From: Winogradskyella aurantiaca | Lineage (GTDB): Bacteria; Bacteroidota; Bacteroidia; Flavobacteriales; Flavobacteriaceae | Direction of reading: 5' to 3' | Assembly: GCF_003362725.1 (NCBI RefSeq) | Contig: NZ_QKTV01000009.1 | Span: 88,100 to 152,099 of the forward strand | DNA length: 64,000 nt | Shown: positions 37,156-45,434 of the stretch, in pieces | Layout of the letters: each line of letters opens with the position of its first letter | Numbering within the stretch: position 1 is the first letter of the stretch | Program-made: the position numbers and the translations under genes | The notes under the pieces: model-generated | Told to the model about the DNA's origin: nothing | Database searches by the model: none | Seen by the model: the letters and a program-made list of their open reading frames with translations, nothing else

Positions 37156-37719
37156 CTAATTGCGCTTGCAATTAATTTTCCAGGTAGGGAACACCACCTG
37201 CTCACTCGGATCTACCCATTCACCAACCCATTTATAGCCTTTATCATCGATATCATAGAAGGTTAAACGGTAAAAACCATCCATACCGTTTGGGGCTTGT
37301 TGCGGCCGGTATAATACTATAGTCCCATCATCTTTTTTTCCTCCTTCCCAGGTGGGGAGTATGGTTGTTGGAGTTTTTGAAGAATAATAATGCACATACC
37401 ATTTGCTACTATCTGCAATAAATTGTCTTATACTGCCTGAGTGGCCACTGTCTGCCTTTAGGGTTTCATCCTGAACGGCCATACCGTTCATTATGTATTT
37501 CCATTCCCAGGTCATGGACATGGGTTCCGCCCAACTTTGATCTGGATTTCTGGTTTGAGAGCTGCAGGCGCAAGTGCCTATTAGGGCATCAAAATCTTTG
37601 ATTTCCTTGGGAGCATCGGGGTTTGGTAAACCGTAAGGATGTTCTGTTGAGGCAGCATACTTGTTTTGAGAATAGGAGAAAAAGGTGAGGCCTAGAAATA
37701 GAAGATAGACTACTTTCAT
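37156..37719 (-). CDS. Secreted protein of unknown function
   Basis: The protein has 187 residues with a signal peptide (MKVVYLLFLGLTFFSYSQ). The mature part has IGTCACSSQTRNPDQSW, WEWKYIMNGMAVQDET and YRLTFYDIDDKGYKWVGEW, which resemble lipocalin-like DUF1579 proteins, but I cannot place it with confidence. The two Cys in CAC and one near the end may form a disulfide. It lies between the VOC gene and rluF on the same strand, with 70-odd-base gaps. Confidence 0.6.
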   Translation of the reverse strand: MKVVYLLFLGLTFFSYSQNKYAASTEHPYGLPNPDAPKEIKDFDALIGTCACSSQTRNPDQSWAEPMSMTWEWKYIMNGMAVQDETLKADSGHSGSIRQFIADSSKWYVHYYSSKTPTTILPTWEGGKKDDGTIVLYRPQQAPNGMDGFYRLTFYDIDDKGYKWVGEWVDPSEQVVFPTWKINCKRN

Positions 37720-37791
37720 AACTATAAAGGATTGATTTAGCCTTTTAAAGTTAAGGATGTAGGATCTTCAAAATCAGTAATTAAGATTTAA

Positions 37792-38556
37792 TTAACGCCG
37801 TTTGCGTCGCGGAAATTGCTCTTTAGCTTCAAAGGTCTTTCTAGAATCGCTAATCAGCTCACTTAAGACTTTGAACTCAGAATTGCTTAACTCGCGATAT
37901 TCCCCAACAGGAACATCGAGTGTAATGTTCATAATGCGAATGCGCTTCAAGGTGCAAACATTGTAGTTTAAATAATCGCACATACGCCGGATTTGTCGGT
38001 TTAATCCCTGGGTAAGGATAATACTGAAGGTGTAGGTGTCTATTTTTTTTACGACACACTTCTTAGTCCGCTGGCCTAATTCTTCCAGATAAATACCACC
38101 AGCCATGCGTTCTACAAATGTTTGTGATATGGGCTTGTCCACGGTAACAACATACTCCTTTTCGTGATTGTTACTCGCCCTCAAAATCTTGTTGACGATG
38201 TCCCCATCATCCGTCAGTAGAATAAGTCCTTCACTCGGTTTATCTAGCCTGCCAATGGGGAATATGCGTTTGTGATACCCAATAAAATCAATAATGTTAT
38301 CTTTCTCTACACGGGTATCCGTGGTGCAAACGATACCTACAGGTTTATTGAAGGCTAGATAGACAAAATCTTGTTTCCTGTCCTGAATTTCTTTACCATC
38401 TACCTTGATGAGGTCTGAAGACGACACCTTAACACCCATTTCAGGTTTTTGGCCATTTACGGTAACCCGCCCAGCTTCAATCAATTTGTCGGCTTGTCGC
38501 CTGGAACAATAGCCAACTTCACTCAGGTATTTATTTAATCGGGTTCCTTCAGACAT
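37792..38556 (-). CDS. rluF: 23S rRNA pseudouridine synthase, RluF type
   Basis: Isomerises a uridine in 23S rRNA. The 254 residues contain an S4-like RNA-binding domain (RLNKYLSEVGYCSRRQADKLI, about 6-50) and the catalytic domain with FPIGRLDKPSEGLILLTDDG, where the Asp of RLDxxSEG is the nucleophile, then GLNRQIRRMCDYLNYNV. It is the last gene of the HerA-like operon and overlaps the alpha/beta hydrolase gene by one base. The RluB/RluF distinction rests on overall resemblance. Confidence 0.9.
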   Translation of the reverse strand: MSEGTRLNKYLSEVGYCSRRQADKLIEAGRVTVNGQKPEMGVKVSSSDLIKVDGKEIQDRKQDFVYLAFNKPVGIVCTTDTRVEKDNIIDFIGYHKRIFPIGRLDKPSEGLILLTDDGDIVNKILRASNNHEKEYVVTVDKPISQTFVERMAGGIYLEELGQRTKKCVVKKIDTYTFSIILTQGLNRQIRRMCDYLNYNVCTLKRIRIMNITLDVPVGEYRELSNSEFKVLSELISDSRKTFEAKEQFPRRKRR

Positions 38557-39383
38557 TACAAATTTATGAAGTCAATGATTCGCGGGGTTAATGAGGTATC
38601 ACGAAGACCGTGTCCAAATCCGGTGGTGGTAATCAATTCAGCGTTATTGTATTTACTGTTGAATTCCAAGGCATCCTCATAGGGTATGATTTTATCATGC
38701 TTGTCATGGATTATCAGACCATCTGCAGTAATGGATTGGGTAAAATTGGCCGCAGAAAAATAATCTACTGGTTTACCAAACCGCTGCAATACCAAATTAT
38801 CCAGACCGTTCGAAATCCGACGATTGTAACCCATCATTTGCTTGTACCTTGAAAATACTCCAGTAAAGTGTGCTGGCGCTCCCAGTAAGACTAATTTTTT
38901 AATATTTTCAAAGTTGTTGTTATACTGGCAAAACACACTGGCCATACCCCCAACAGAATGCCCTATAAGCGTCATGGGGTTGTAATGCTTGATTACCTCT
39001 GCCAGGAATTCGGCATAAAAAATAGCGCTAAACAATTTACCGCCCGATTGGCCATGAACCGGGGCGTCCAGCGCTACAATATTAAAATCTTTCTTTTTTA
39101 AATCTTCAAGAATGTATTGCCATCTCGAGGCATTACTTTCCCAACCATGGGCTAGTAATACGGTTGGCCCACTGCCTTGCCAATGATAGGTGGCAATCTT
39201 TAAGCCGTCATAGCTTAAGTCTACCTGCTCAGCATCAGAGACTACTGTTTTTTGCTTCTCGTTATAACGCCCTTTTCTAGGGGAAGCAAATAGGGTTAAG
39301 GCCTTTTGGGATGCGTATCTGGAAGACACCAGGCTTGTGGCATTTAAGGCGTTACCTACGGATTTTATTACAAAGCTACTCAT
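38556..39383 (-). CDS. Alpha/beta hydrolase
   Basis: This alpha/beta hydrolase of 275 residues has VLLAHGWESNASRW (about residues 75-88) supplying the oxyanion hole, the nucleophile elbow LIGHSVGGMAS with Ser143, IIHDKHDKIIPYEDA with the Asp, and GFGHGLRDTS with the His. The substrate is unknown. It overlaps the cupin gene upstream by four bases and rluF downstream by one, so it lies in a tight operon. Confidence 0.9.
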   Translation of the reverse strand: MSSFVIKSVGNALNATSLVSSRYASQKALTLFASPRKGRYNEKQKTVVSDAEQVDLSYDGLKIATYHWQGSGPTVLLAHGWESNASRWQYILEDLKKKDFNIVALDAPVHGQSGGKLFSAIFYAEFLAEVIKHYNPMTLIGHSVGGMASVFCQYNNNFENIKKLVLLGAPAHFTGVFSRYKQMMGYNRRISNGLDNLVLQRFGKPVDYFSAANFTQSITADGLIIHDKHDKIIPYEDALEFNSKYNNAELITTTGFGHGLRDTSLTPRIIDFINL

Positions 39384-39751
39384 GCCTCTTCTCTGTTTAC
39401 TGTATCAATTGAAAATGCGGGTTTGCAAATAGCCAAATACTCGCAGGGTTCTGTAAAAGGGTTGGAATATTGAATACGCGTTCCCTTTTCAATTTTTATA
39501 GATTGGCCGGCTTCAAGAACTACCGTATCACCGTCAATTATAAATTGTTTTTTCCCTTTAATGATAAAGGTGTACTCATCAAATTCTGGGGTTTGAAACG
39601 GCTCAGACCATCCCGGTGGGGCCACCATATGCGCTATGCTTAGTTCGGTGTTGCCGTCACTGGCAAGTCCAAAATGCTCCTTAATGATTTTCCCATCGTC
39701 TGTTGGAACCACAAAAGGATTGGTTTGAACTTTATATTTTTTAGCACTCAT
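39380..39751 (-). CDS. Cupin-domain protein
   Basis: The 123 residues form a single conserved double-stranded beta-helix. PGWSEPFQTPEFDEYTFIIKGKKQFIID and VVLEAGQSIKIEKGTRIQYSNPFTEPCEYLAICKPAF mark the two cupin motifs. Metal-ligand histidines are largely absent, so it may not bind metal. The function is unknown. It lies between the lipoprotein gene (10-base gap) and the hydrolase gene (four-base overlap). Confidence 0.88.
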   Translation of the reverse strand: MSAKKYKVQTNPFVVPTDDGKIIKEHFGLASDGNTELSIAHMVAPPGWSEPFQTPEFDEYTFIIKGKKQFIIDGDTVVLEAGQSIKIEKGTRIQYSNPFTEPCEYLAICKPAFSIDTVNREEA

Positions 39752-39761
39752 AAAACCTATT

Positions 39762-40328
39762 TTACCAATGGATCATAAAGTATTTGATCTTTGCCTGATC
39801 TGGAATTTGAATAGGATCAATATTCAGGTTCATATCAAATCGCATGTTGGCCGGCAATTCTTTTTTATCGATGGTAAAGGCGGCATCCGATCCTTTTACA
39901 CTAACAACAATAGTGTTGATGAGGTTGTCAATTTTTTTCACTTCGTAAGCGGCTGTTAGATCTCCATAAGTACTGTTTAAATTGATGCCTTCAGCCGTTT
40001 GATAACGTTCGGTTTCAATTCGTATGGTTGAAATGGTCGCTGTAGAGTCCTGTGCTTCCGTTGGCGATAAGGTGAGCAGATGTTCTCCAAGAGTATCATA
40101 GACACGGATATCACTCACACTACCAATAAAACTCATATCATTTTCAAAGGTGGCAATGCTATCATTAGCAAAGATACCTTTAAGGTCTTTTATCTGAGTA
40201 GAATCATTTAATAAGCCCACACTGTGATTGCCTACTAAAAATGGGTCAATCGATTCTTTGGTGTTGCAGGCTGCCATGAGCAGCGCTGCTGCTATTAGGG
40301 TAATTAAGGGGCGAAAATTCATTGTCAT
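39762..40328 (-). CDS. Lipoprotein of unknown function
   Basis: This protein of 188 residues has a lipoprotein signal ending in LLMAAC (Cys20). The rest is beta-rich with no recognised family. The start overlaps the HerA-like stop as TAATG, which indicates translational coupling. Two in-frame ATG codons lie two residues apart (40328 and 40322), and either may be used. Its co-transcription with a HerA-like ATPase does not indicate a role. Confidence 0.7.
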   Translation of the reverse strand: MTMNFRPLITLIAAALLMAACNTKESIDPFLVGNHSVGLLNDSTQIKDLKGIFANDSIATFENDMSFIGSVSDIRVYDTLGEHLLTLSPTEAQDSTATISTIRIETERYQTAEGINLNSTYGDLTAAYEVKKIDNLINTIVVSVKGSDAAFTIDKKELPANMRFDMNLNIDPIQIPDQAKIKYFMIHW

Positions 40329-41878
40329 TATTTAATCATTTTATTTAAAATACCTAAGATGCTTCTAATTACCGTTGGACTGGTAAGCACCTTTTCCAAC
40401 GGGTGCATTCGTGTGCTTCGTCTTCTACCACTGCGTCTTGATTCTTTGCGGCGGAATTCACGTTCTTCTTTTTCTATTTTTTCTCGCTCTTCTTGAGCTT
40501 TAGCGCGTGCTTCTTCTTCCTGTGCTTTGGTTATTTTTTCATTAAGCAATTCATAAGCACTTTCACGATCTATTTGCTCATTATAAACTCTGGCCAGATC
40601 GGAGTTCTTAATCAAGGAGGTTAGCTCTTGTTGTGTCAACACATCCATCCGGCTCATGGGAGCCCGCATCATGGTGGCCGCCAATGGAGTGGGTTTTCCT
40701 TTTTCGTTTAAAGCCGATACCAGAGCCTCGCCAATACCCAGATTGGTGAGAATTTCGGCAGTGTTATAATAGTCTGAAATAGGGTAATTCTCTGCTGTAA
40801 GCTTAATGGCCTTTCGGTCCTTGGCGGTAAAGGCTCTTAAGGCGTGTTGTACTTTAAGACCTAACTGTCCAAGAACTTCAGGTGGTACATCTGTTGGGTT
40901 TTGGGTTACAAAATACAGGCCAACACCTTTACTTCTTATAAGCTTGACAATACTCTCTATTTGATTGAGTAAGGCCTTGGACGCTTCGTTAAAAATAAGA
41001 TGGGCTTCATCTATAAACATCACCAGTTCTGGCCGGTCACTATCTCCTTGTTCGGGGAAGGTGTTATAGATCTCAGCCAGGAGACTTAGCATAAAGGTCG
41101 AGAACAACTTGGGACGATCCTGTATGTCGGTTAAGCGAATAATATTGATATAACCGCGGCCCTTATCATCAATTCTCAAAAGATCCTGCGTATCAAAGGA
41201 CTTTTCTCCAAAAAACAAATCCCCGCCTTGCTGCTCTATCTCAATAAGCTTTCTAAGGATGGCACCCGTAGACGCGGTGGATATGCGGCCATAGGCTTCC
41301 TGAAACTCTTGTTTGCCTTCACCGGTGGCATACTGAAGGATCTTTTTAAAATCTTTAATATCCAGTAGCGGTAGGTTATGGTCATCACAGTATTTGAAAA
41401 TCACAGAGATAATCCCGGCTTGCGTTTCGGTAACATCCAGAATCCTGGAAATTAAAACCGGACCAAACTCACTCATGGTAGCTCGTAATCGTACACCGTC
41501 CTGTTTAGAAAGCGTCATGATTTCTACGGGAAAGTTTTGCGCTTCAAAAGGGATGCCTATTTTCTCATGGCGCTCGTCAATTTTGGGATGCCCGGGGCTT
41601 GGTTGCGCAATACCACTCAAATCTCCCTTGATATCCATAAGGAGTACGGGTATGCCTTTATTAGACAGATTTTCGGCTAACACCTGAAGCGTCTTGGTTT
41701 TTCCAGTACCTGTAGCTCCGGCAATTAAACCGTGGCGGTTCATGGTTTTTAAGGGCACCTTCACCAGGGAATTGGTGAGGGTTTCTCCATCTAGCATGGC
41801 CGCGCCCAGCGTCAAATAATCACCTTTATAGCTATAACCAGCATCTATGTACTCTCGAAAGGATTGGGAAGTGCTCAT
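40328..41878 (-). CDS. HerA-like (DUF853) ATPase
   Basis: The 516 residues form a HerA/FtsK-fold ATPase: Walker A GATGTGKT at residues 54-61, Walker B LVMFIDEAHL, and a later FVTQNPTDVP sensor segment. A long charged, partly coiled tail (about 440-485, KAQEEREKIEKEEREFRRKE) precedes the C-terminus. No nuclease partner such as NurA lies nearby, and the biological role of the DUF853 group is not established. It heads a tight five-gene operon: ATPase, lipoprotein, cupin, hydrolase and rluF. It is divergent from the RidA lipoprotein gene. Confidence 0.88.
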   Translation of the reverse strand: MSTSQSFREYIDAGYSYKGDYLTLGAAMLDGETLTNSLVKVPLKTMNRHGLIAGATGTGKTKTLQVLAENLSNKGIPVLLMDIKGDLSGIAQPSPGHPKIDERHEKIGIPFEAQNFPVEIMTLSKQDGVRLRATMSEFGPVLISRILDVTETQAGIISVIFKYCDDHNLPLLDIKDFKKILQYATGEGKQEFQEAYGRISTASTGAILRKLIEIEQQGGDLFFGEKSFDTQDLLRIDDKGRGYINIIRLTDIQDRPKLFSTFMLSLLAEIYNTFPEQGDSDRPELVMFIDEAHLIFNEASKALLNQIESIVKLIRSKGVGLYFVTQNPTDVPPEVLGQLGLKVQHALRAFTAKDRKAIKLTAENYPISDYYNTAEILTNLGIGEALVSALNEKGKPTPLAATMMRAPMSRMDVLTQQELTSLIKNSDLARVYNEQIDRESAYELLNEKITKAQEEEARAKAQEEREKIEKEEREFRRKESRRSGRRRSTRMHPLEKVLTSPTVIRSILGILNKMIK

Positions 41879-41933
41879 GAGGTCAAAATTTGGGTAAAAA
41901 TAACGTATTTTTAGTCAAGAAAATTCGAATCGA

Positions 41934-42380
41934 ATGACAATGTATAGAACACTGGTCCTCGTCTTTACACTCTTTTCACTATCTGCTTGTAAAAACGATA
42001 ATTCCTATCCAATATTTCATGCTTCTCATGAATATAGCAGGGCAGGAGCCCCCTTTTCGGATGCTGTGGAAACAGAGCATCTCTTATTCCTAACAGGGCA
42101 AATAGGAAAAGATCATCAATCTGGACAATTAGTTGAGGGTGGCATTACCGCTGAAACCCGACAAGTAATTGAGAATATTAAAGCTGTTTTAGAGCATCAT
42201 GACCTAGGTCTGGACGATGTGGTCAAGTGCACGGTGATTTTAAGGGATATAAAGGATTTCTCGGAATTTAATACGGTCTATACCCAATACTTTACCAAAA
42301 AACCGGCACGTACCACCTTTGCTGCGGACGGATTGGCCGGCGGGGCCAGCATTGAGATTGAAGTGGTGGCCAAAAAGTGA
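41934..42380 (+). CDS. RidA-family protein with a lipoprotein signal
   Basis: The 148 residues begin with a lipoprotein signal, LVLVFTLFSLSAC with Cys19, followed by a complete RidA/YjgF domain. FLTGQIGKD, ENIKAVLEHHDLGLDDVVKCTVILRD and the catalytic Arg126 in KKPARTTFAADGLAGGASIEIE are all present. Cytoplasmic RidA hydrolyses reactive enamines and imines. Here the domain would sit outside the cytoplasm, on a membrane. It is monocistronic, divergent from the HerA-like operon. Two ATG codons two residues apart are possible starts. Confidence 0.88.
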   Translation: MTMYRTLVLVFTLFSLSACKNDNSYPIFHASHEYSRAGAPFSDAVETEHLLFLTGQIGKDHQSGQLVEGGITAETRQVIENIKAVLEHHDLGLDDVVKCTVILRDIKDFSEFNTVYTQYFTKKPARTTFAADGLAGGASIEIEVVAKK

Positions 42381-42451
42381 TAAATATATTTTAATTCATA
42401 GGATCATCATAATTAAATAGTATTGTTAAAACTATTATATAATTAGCAGTT

Positions 42452-42459
42452 TATTTTTG
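42452..42459 (+). promoter_or_regulatory. -7 box for the aldehyde dehydrogenase gene
   Basis: TATTTTTG matches TAnnTTTG and ends one base before the first operator palindrome. The nearest TTG upstream is 26 bases away, outside the usual spacing. Confidence 0.45.
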
Positions 42460-42460
42460 T

Positions 42461-42492
42461 TTGTTTAACAAAAACATTAAATTGTTAAACAA
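42461..42492. promoter_or_regulatory. Double palindromic operator TTGTTwAACAA
   Basis: Two perfect 11-bp palindromes, TTGTTTAACAA (42461-42471) and TTGTTAAACAA (42482-42492), differ only at the central base. Their centres are 21 bp apart, two helical turns, so two dimers could bind one face of the DNA. They overlap the probable transcription start and lie 11 bases before the gene start, which suggests repression. The regulator is not encoded nearby. Confidence 0.65.
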
Positions 42493-42503
42493 AAATATAT
42501 ATC

Positions 42504-44069
42504 ATGAGTAATTATAGGCCGCCCTACATTGAGTACTCTGGCTATTTAATTAATGGTCAAATTGGACATTGGCAAGGAAATTATGCCGAAGTAACCTCTC
42601 AAATTGTATTGAATTCAGAAGGAAAAGGAACATTGATTGGCAAGGTTCCAGATATGGACAGTGATCATGCCTTATTGGCTTTGGATGCGGCGCAAAGGGC
42701 TTATGGCCGTGGTCAGGGTAAATGGCCAACAATGAAAGTTAAGGATCGAATTGAATGTGTTGAACGATTTGTATCCCTAATGACTAATCACAGGAATCAG
42801 GTAGTTGAACTTTTAATGTGGGAAATTGGAAAGAATAAATCCGATGCAGCTAAAGAGTTTGATAGAACGGTACAATATATTTATGATACTATAGAAGCCT
42901 ATAAAAAACTGGACAGAAGAAGTGCAAGATTTGATAAGGAATCAAACATAAATGCTCATATAAGAAGAGGTCCTTTAGGAGTAGTATTATGTTTGGGCCC
43001 CTATAATTACCCATTAAATGAAACGTTTTGCTTGTTGATACCAGCTTTAATTATGGGCAATACTGCTATTTTTAAACCAGCAAAACTTGGTGTGCTTTTA
43101 ATTACTCCGCTTTTAGATGCATTTCAAACTGCCTTTCCAGAGGGAGTAGTTAATATACTTTTTGGTAGAGGCAGAAATATTGCTGCCCCAGTTATGAAGA
43201 CGGGTAAAGTTGATATTTTAGCCTTGATAGGACATAGTAGTTCGGCCGTTGCCCTGCAAGACTTACATCCCAATAAGAATAGACTAAGGTTGGTATTAGG
43301 ATTGGAAGCTAATAATCCGGCTATTATTTTACCTGATGCTGATTTGGATCATACAGTAAAAGAATGCATATCAGGAACACTTTCCTATAATGGACAGCGA
43401 TGTACTGCTCTAAAAGTTCTATATGTCCATAGTTCGATTGTAGGTAAATTTATAGAAATGTTCTCACGAGCTGTTGATGATTTGAAATATGGACTTCCCT
43501 GGGAAGACGGTGTATTTTTGACACCATTACCAGAGAAAAATAAACCTGAATATATACAAGGATTGATAAATGAAGCTATATCTAAAGGCGCTAATATCAT
43601 GAATAAGAATGGAGGTAAAATGTCTGGTAATTTTTGCTATCCGGCAGTTTTATTTCCAGTTGATAAGTCAATGAAACTTTTTAATGAGGAACAGTTTGGA
43701 CCCGTTATTCCGATTGTGGCCTTTGATAATATAAATGAACCTCTTGATGATATGGCTAATTCAGAATATGGTCAACAGGTAAGTTTATTTGGAAAAGATA
43801 CTAGTAAGTTAGGTCCGCTGATTGACATTTTAGCGAATTTAGTGTGCAGGGTTAACTTAAATAGCTCATGCCAAAGAGGACCGGATGTTTATCCATTTAC
43901 GGGAAGAAAAAATAGCGCAGTAAGTACGCTAAGCGTTTTTGATGCTCTTAGGTCTTTTTCAATACGAACATTCGTTGCATCTAAAGACAATGACTACAAT
44001 AATGATATTCTACGAAACTTATTAAATTCACATCATTCTAATTTCATAAGCACCGAATACTTGCTTTAG
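42504..44069 (+). CDS. NADP-dependent aldehyde dehydrogenase (GAPN-like)
   Basis: This ALDH-superfamily protein of 521 residues resembles non-phosphorylating glyceraldehyde-3-phosphate dehydrogenases. Active-site residues are Asn168 in GPYNYPLN, Glu268 in LGLEANNPA and the nucleophile Cys300 in [10 protein letters not shown]. The exact substrate is unknown; a GAPN role would bypass ATP formation in lower glycolysis and make NADPH. The coding region and upstream DNA are more AT-rich than the neighbours. A double palindromic operator lies just upstream, but no transcription factor gene adjoins. It is monocistronic, with flanks of unrelated genes on both sides. Confidence 0.88.
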   Translation: MSNYRPPYIEYSGYLINGQIGHWQGNYAEVTSQIVLNSEGKGTLIGKVPDMDSDHALLALDAAQRAYGRGQGKWPTMKVKDRIECVERFVSLMTNHRNQVVELLMWEIGKNKSDAAKEFDRTVQYIYDTIEAYKKLDRRSARFDKESNINAHIRRGPLGVVLCLGPYNYPLNETFCLLIPALIMGNTAIFKPAKLGVLLITPLLDAFQTAFPEGVVNILFGRGRNIAAPVMKTGKVDILALIGHSSSAVALQDLHPNKNRLRLVLGLEANNPAIILPDADLDHTVKECISGTLSYNGQRCTALKVLYVHSSIVGKFIEMFSRAVDDLKYGLPWEDGVFLTPLPEKNKPEYIQGLINEAISKGANIMNKNGGKMSGNFCYPAVLFPVDKSMKLFNEEQFGPVIPIVAFDNINEPLDDMANSEYGQQVSLFGKDTSKLGPLIDILANLVCRVNLNSSCQRGPDVYPFTGRKNSAVSTLSVFDALRSFSIRTFVASKDNDYNNDILRNLLNSHHSNFISTEYLL

Positions 44070-44127
44070 TGGGCCATTTATACTACAAATTTATATTCAT
44101 GCAATCGAATTAGTTTTCTTTGATGAT

Positions 44128-44155
44128 TTGGGATGGACAATAAAAGGTATCTTTG
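44128..44155 (+). promoter_or_regulatory. Promoter of queE
   Basis: TTG (44128-44130), a 17-base spacer and TATCTTTG (44148-44155) match the consensus. The last three bases of the box are an in-frame TTG, so that codon cannot be the start. The real ATG follows six bases later. Confidence 0.65.
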
Positions 44156-44161
44156 CGCCCT

Positions 44162-44794
44162 ATGACCAGAAGAGAACAGCAGGAGTTAATAGATCAGGGC
44201 TTGTTATTGCCACTGATGGAAGCCTTTTATACCATTCAGGGGGAAGGCTACCACAAAGGCACGGCCGCGTACTTTGTACGTATTGGTGGTTGTGATGTGG
44301 GATGCCATTGGTGTGACGTTAAGGAAAGCTGGCTGGCAGAAATACACCCACCAACGTCCACAGAAACCATTGTAAAGGATGCTTTAGCATACAGTGATAC
44401 TATTGTGGTGACTGGTGGTGAGCCCTTGACCTGGGATATGGGACCTTTAACCTCTCAAATGAAGTCTGCCGGTGCTAAGACACATATTGAGACATCCGGT
44501 GCTTACCCTTTGTCAGGTACCTGGGACTGGATTTGCTTGTCTCCTAAAAAAATGAAACTACCAAAGGACGAGATCTATAAGGTGGCTAATGAATTAAAGG
44601 TGATTGTCTATAACAAAGACGATCTACGATTTGCTGAGGAACAAGCAACTCAGGTTAATGACAATTGCATTTTGTATTTGCAACCAGAATGGAGCAAGCG
44701 TGATAAAGTGATGCCTATGATAGTTGACTACGTGATGAAGCACCCCAAGTGGAAGGTGTCTCTTCAAACGCATAAGTATTTAAACATACCATAA
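44162..44794 (+). CDS. queE: 7-carboxy-7-deazaguanine synthase
   Basis: This radical SAM enzyme of the queuosine pathway makes 7-carboxy-7-deazaguanine. From ATG at 44162 it has 210 residues. The cluster-binding motif is CDVGCHWC, the CxxxCxxC form, with VRIGG before it. VTGGEPLTWD is the SAM-binding segment, and the end is SLQTHKYLNIP, the family signature. The upstream TTG at 44153 lies inside the promoter box and would be a false start. QueC, QueD and QueF are not in the window. A terminator shared with the convergent DUF2911 gene follows. Confidence 0.94.
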   Translation: MTRREQQELIDQGLLLPLMEAFYTIQGEGYHKGTAAYFVRIGGCDVGCHWCDVKESWLAEIHPPTSTETIVKDALAYSDTIVVTGGEPLTWDMGPLTSQMKSAGAKTHIETSGAYPLSGTWDWICLSPKKMKLPKDEIYKVANELKVIVYNKDDLRFAEEQATQVNDNCILYLQPEWSKRDKVMPMIVDYVMKHPKWKVSLQTHKYLNIP

Positions 44795-44796
44795 AA

Positions 44797-44825
44797 AAAG
44801 CCTTTCTTAGTGAAAGGCTTTCTTA
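44797..44825. terminator. Bidirectional terminator between queE and the DUF2911 gene
   Basis: AAAGCCTTTC (44797-44806) pairs with GAAAGGCTTT (44812-44821) around a TTAGT loop, with A and T runs on the flanks. Confidence 0.88.
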
Positions 44826-44844
44826 TTTACTATAAGTACTTGTT

Positions 44845-45390
44845 TTACTTGGTAAACGGTACTTTAACACGAGTGGTGTCCCATCCAAGGAACATATCCA
44901 CACCGCTGTCAGATTTATCAAAGGCTATTGAAAAGGCTTCTAAAGAGTCTTTTCCAGTCATCACAGGAACCTCTAGTCTGGCTACATCGTTGTCTTGCTT
45001 ATAAAAATAGGCTCCCCAAACATTAAGGTCTGTGCTGATAACAGCGGTCCATGTATCTTTACCAGGAATCACATAAAAGGTATAAGTACCTGCAGGTACT
45101 TTGGTATCTCCCAACTTCATATCTACATATAAAGTTAGTTCGGCAGCTTCGTTGGCCCCAGTTCTCCAAACTTGACCTTCAGGAGCTAATTTGGCTAAAG
45201 AGCGCCCTTTAAGTTGTGGGCGGCTATAAACCACTTTAATCAGCTTGTTAGATTCTCTATAATCAGCTGGAAAAGAAGCGGCATCCATTGGACTCTTGTC
45301 AAGACCTTTAAATTCTTGTGCGTTGATTTGCATGCCTGCAAAAAGAACAATGGCTAGCATGGCCAATGTTTTGAATAATGATTGTTTCAT
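44845..45390 (-). CDS. DUF2911 secreted protein
   Basis: The 181 residues carry a signal peptide (MKQSLFKTLAMLAIVLFAGMQINAQ) and the DUF2911 domain, typical of Bacteroidota: VVYSRPQLKGRSLA, EGQVWRTGANEAAELTLYVD, VPAGTYTFYVIPG and WGAYFYKQDNDVARLEV. The function is unknown; it is exported to the periplasm or beyond. It is monocistronic and convergent with queE. Confidence 0.9.
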   Translation of the reverse strand: MKQSLFKTLAMLAIVLFAGMQINAQEFKGLDKSPMDAASFPADYRESNKLIKVVYSRPQLKGRSLAKLAPEGQVWRTGANEAAELTLYVDMKLGDTKVPAGTYTFYVIPGKDTWTAVISTDLNVWGAYFYKQDNDVARLEVPVMTGKDSLEAFSIAFDKSDSGVDMFLGWDTTRVKVPFTK

Positions 45391-45434
45391 GATTTTAATT
45401 TTTGCTAAAATTAAGAACTGACAGGCTATTGCTG

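Noticed and set aside
42400..44150. The aldehyde dehydrogenase region as a mobile element
   Set aside because: It is AT-rich and isolated, but I see no terminal repeats, integrase, transposase or tRNA target. Horizontal transfer is possible but unsupported.
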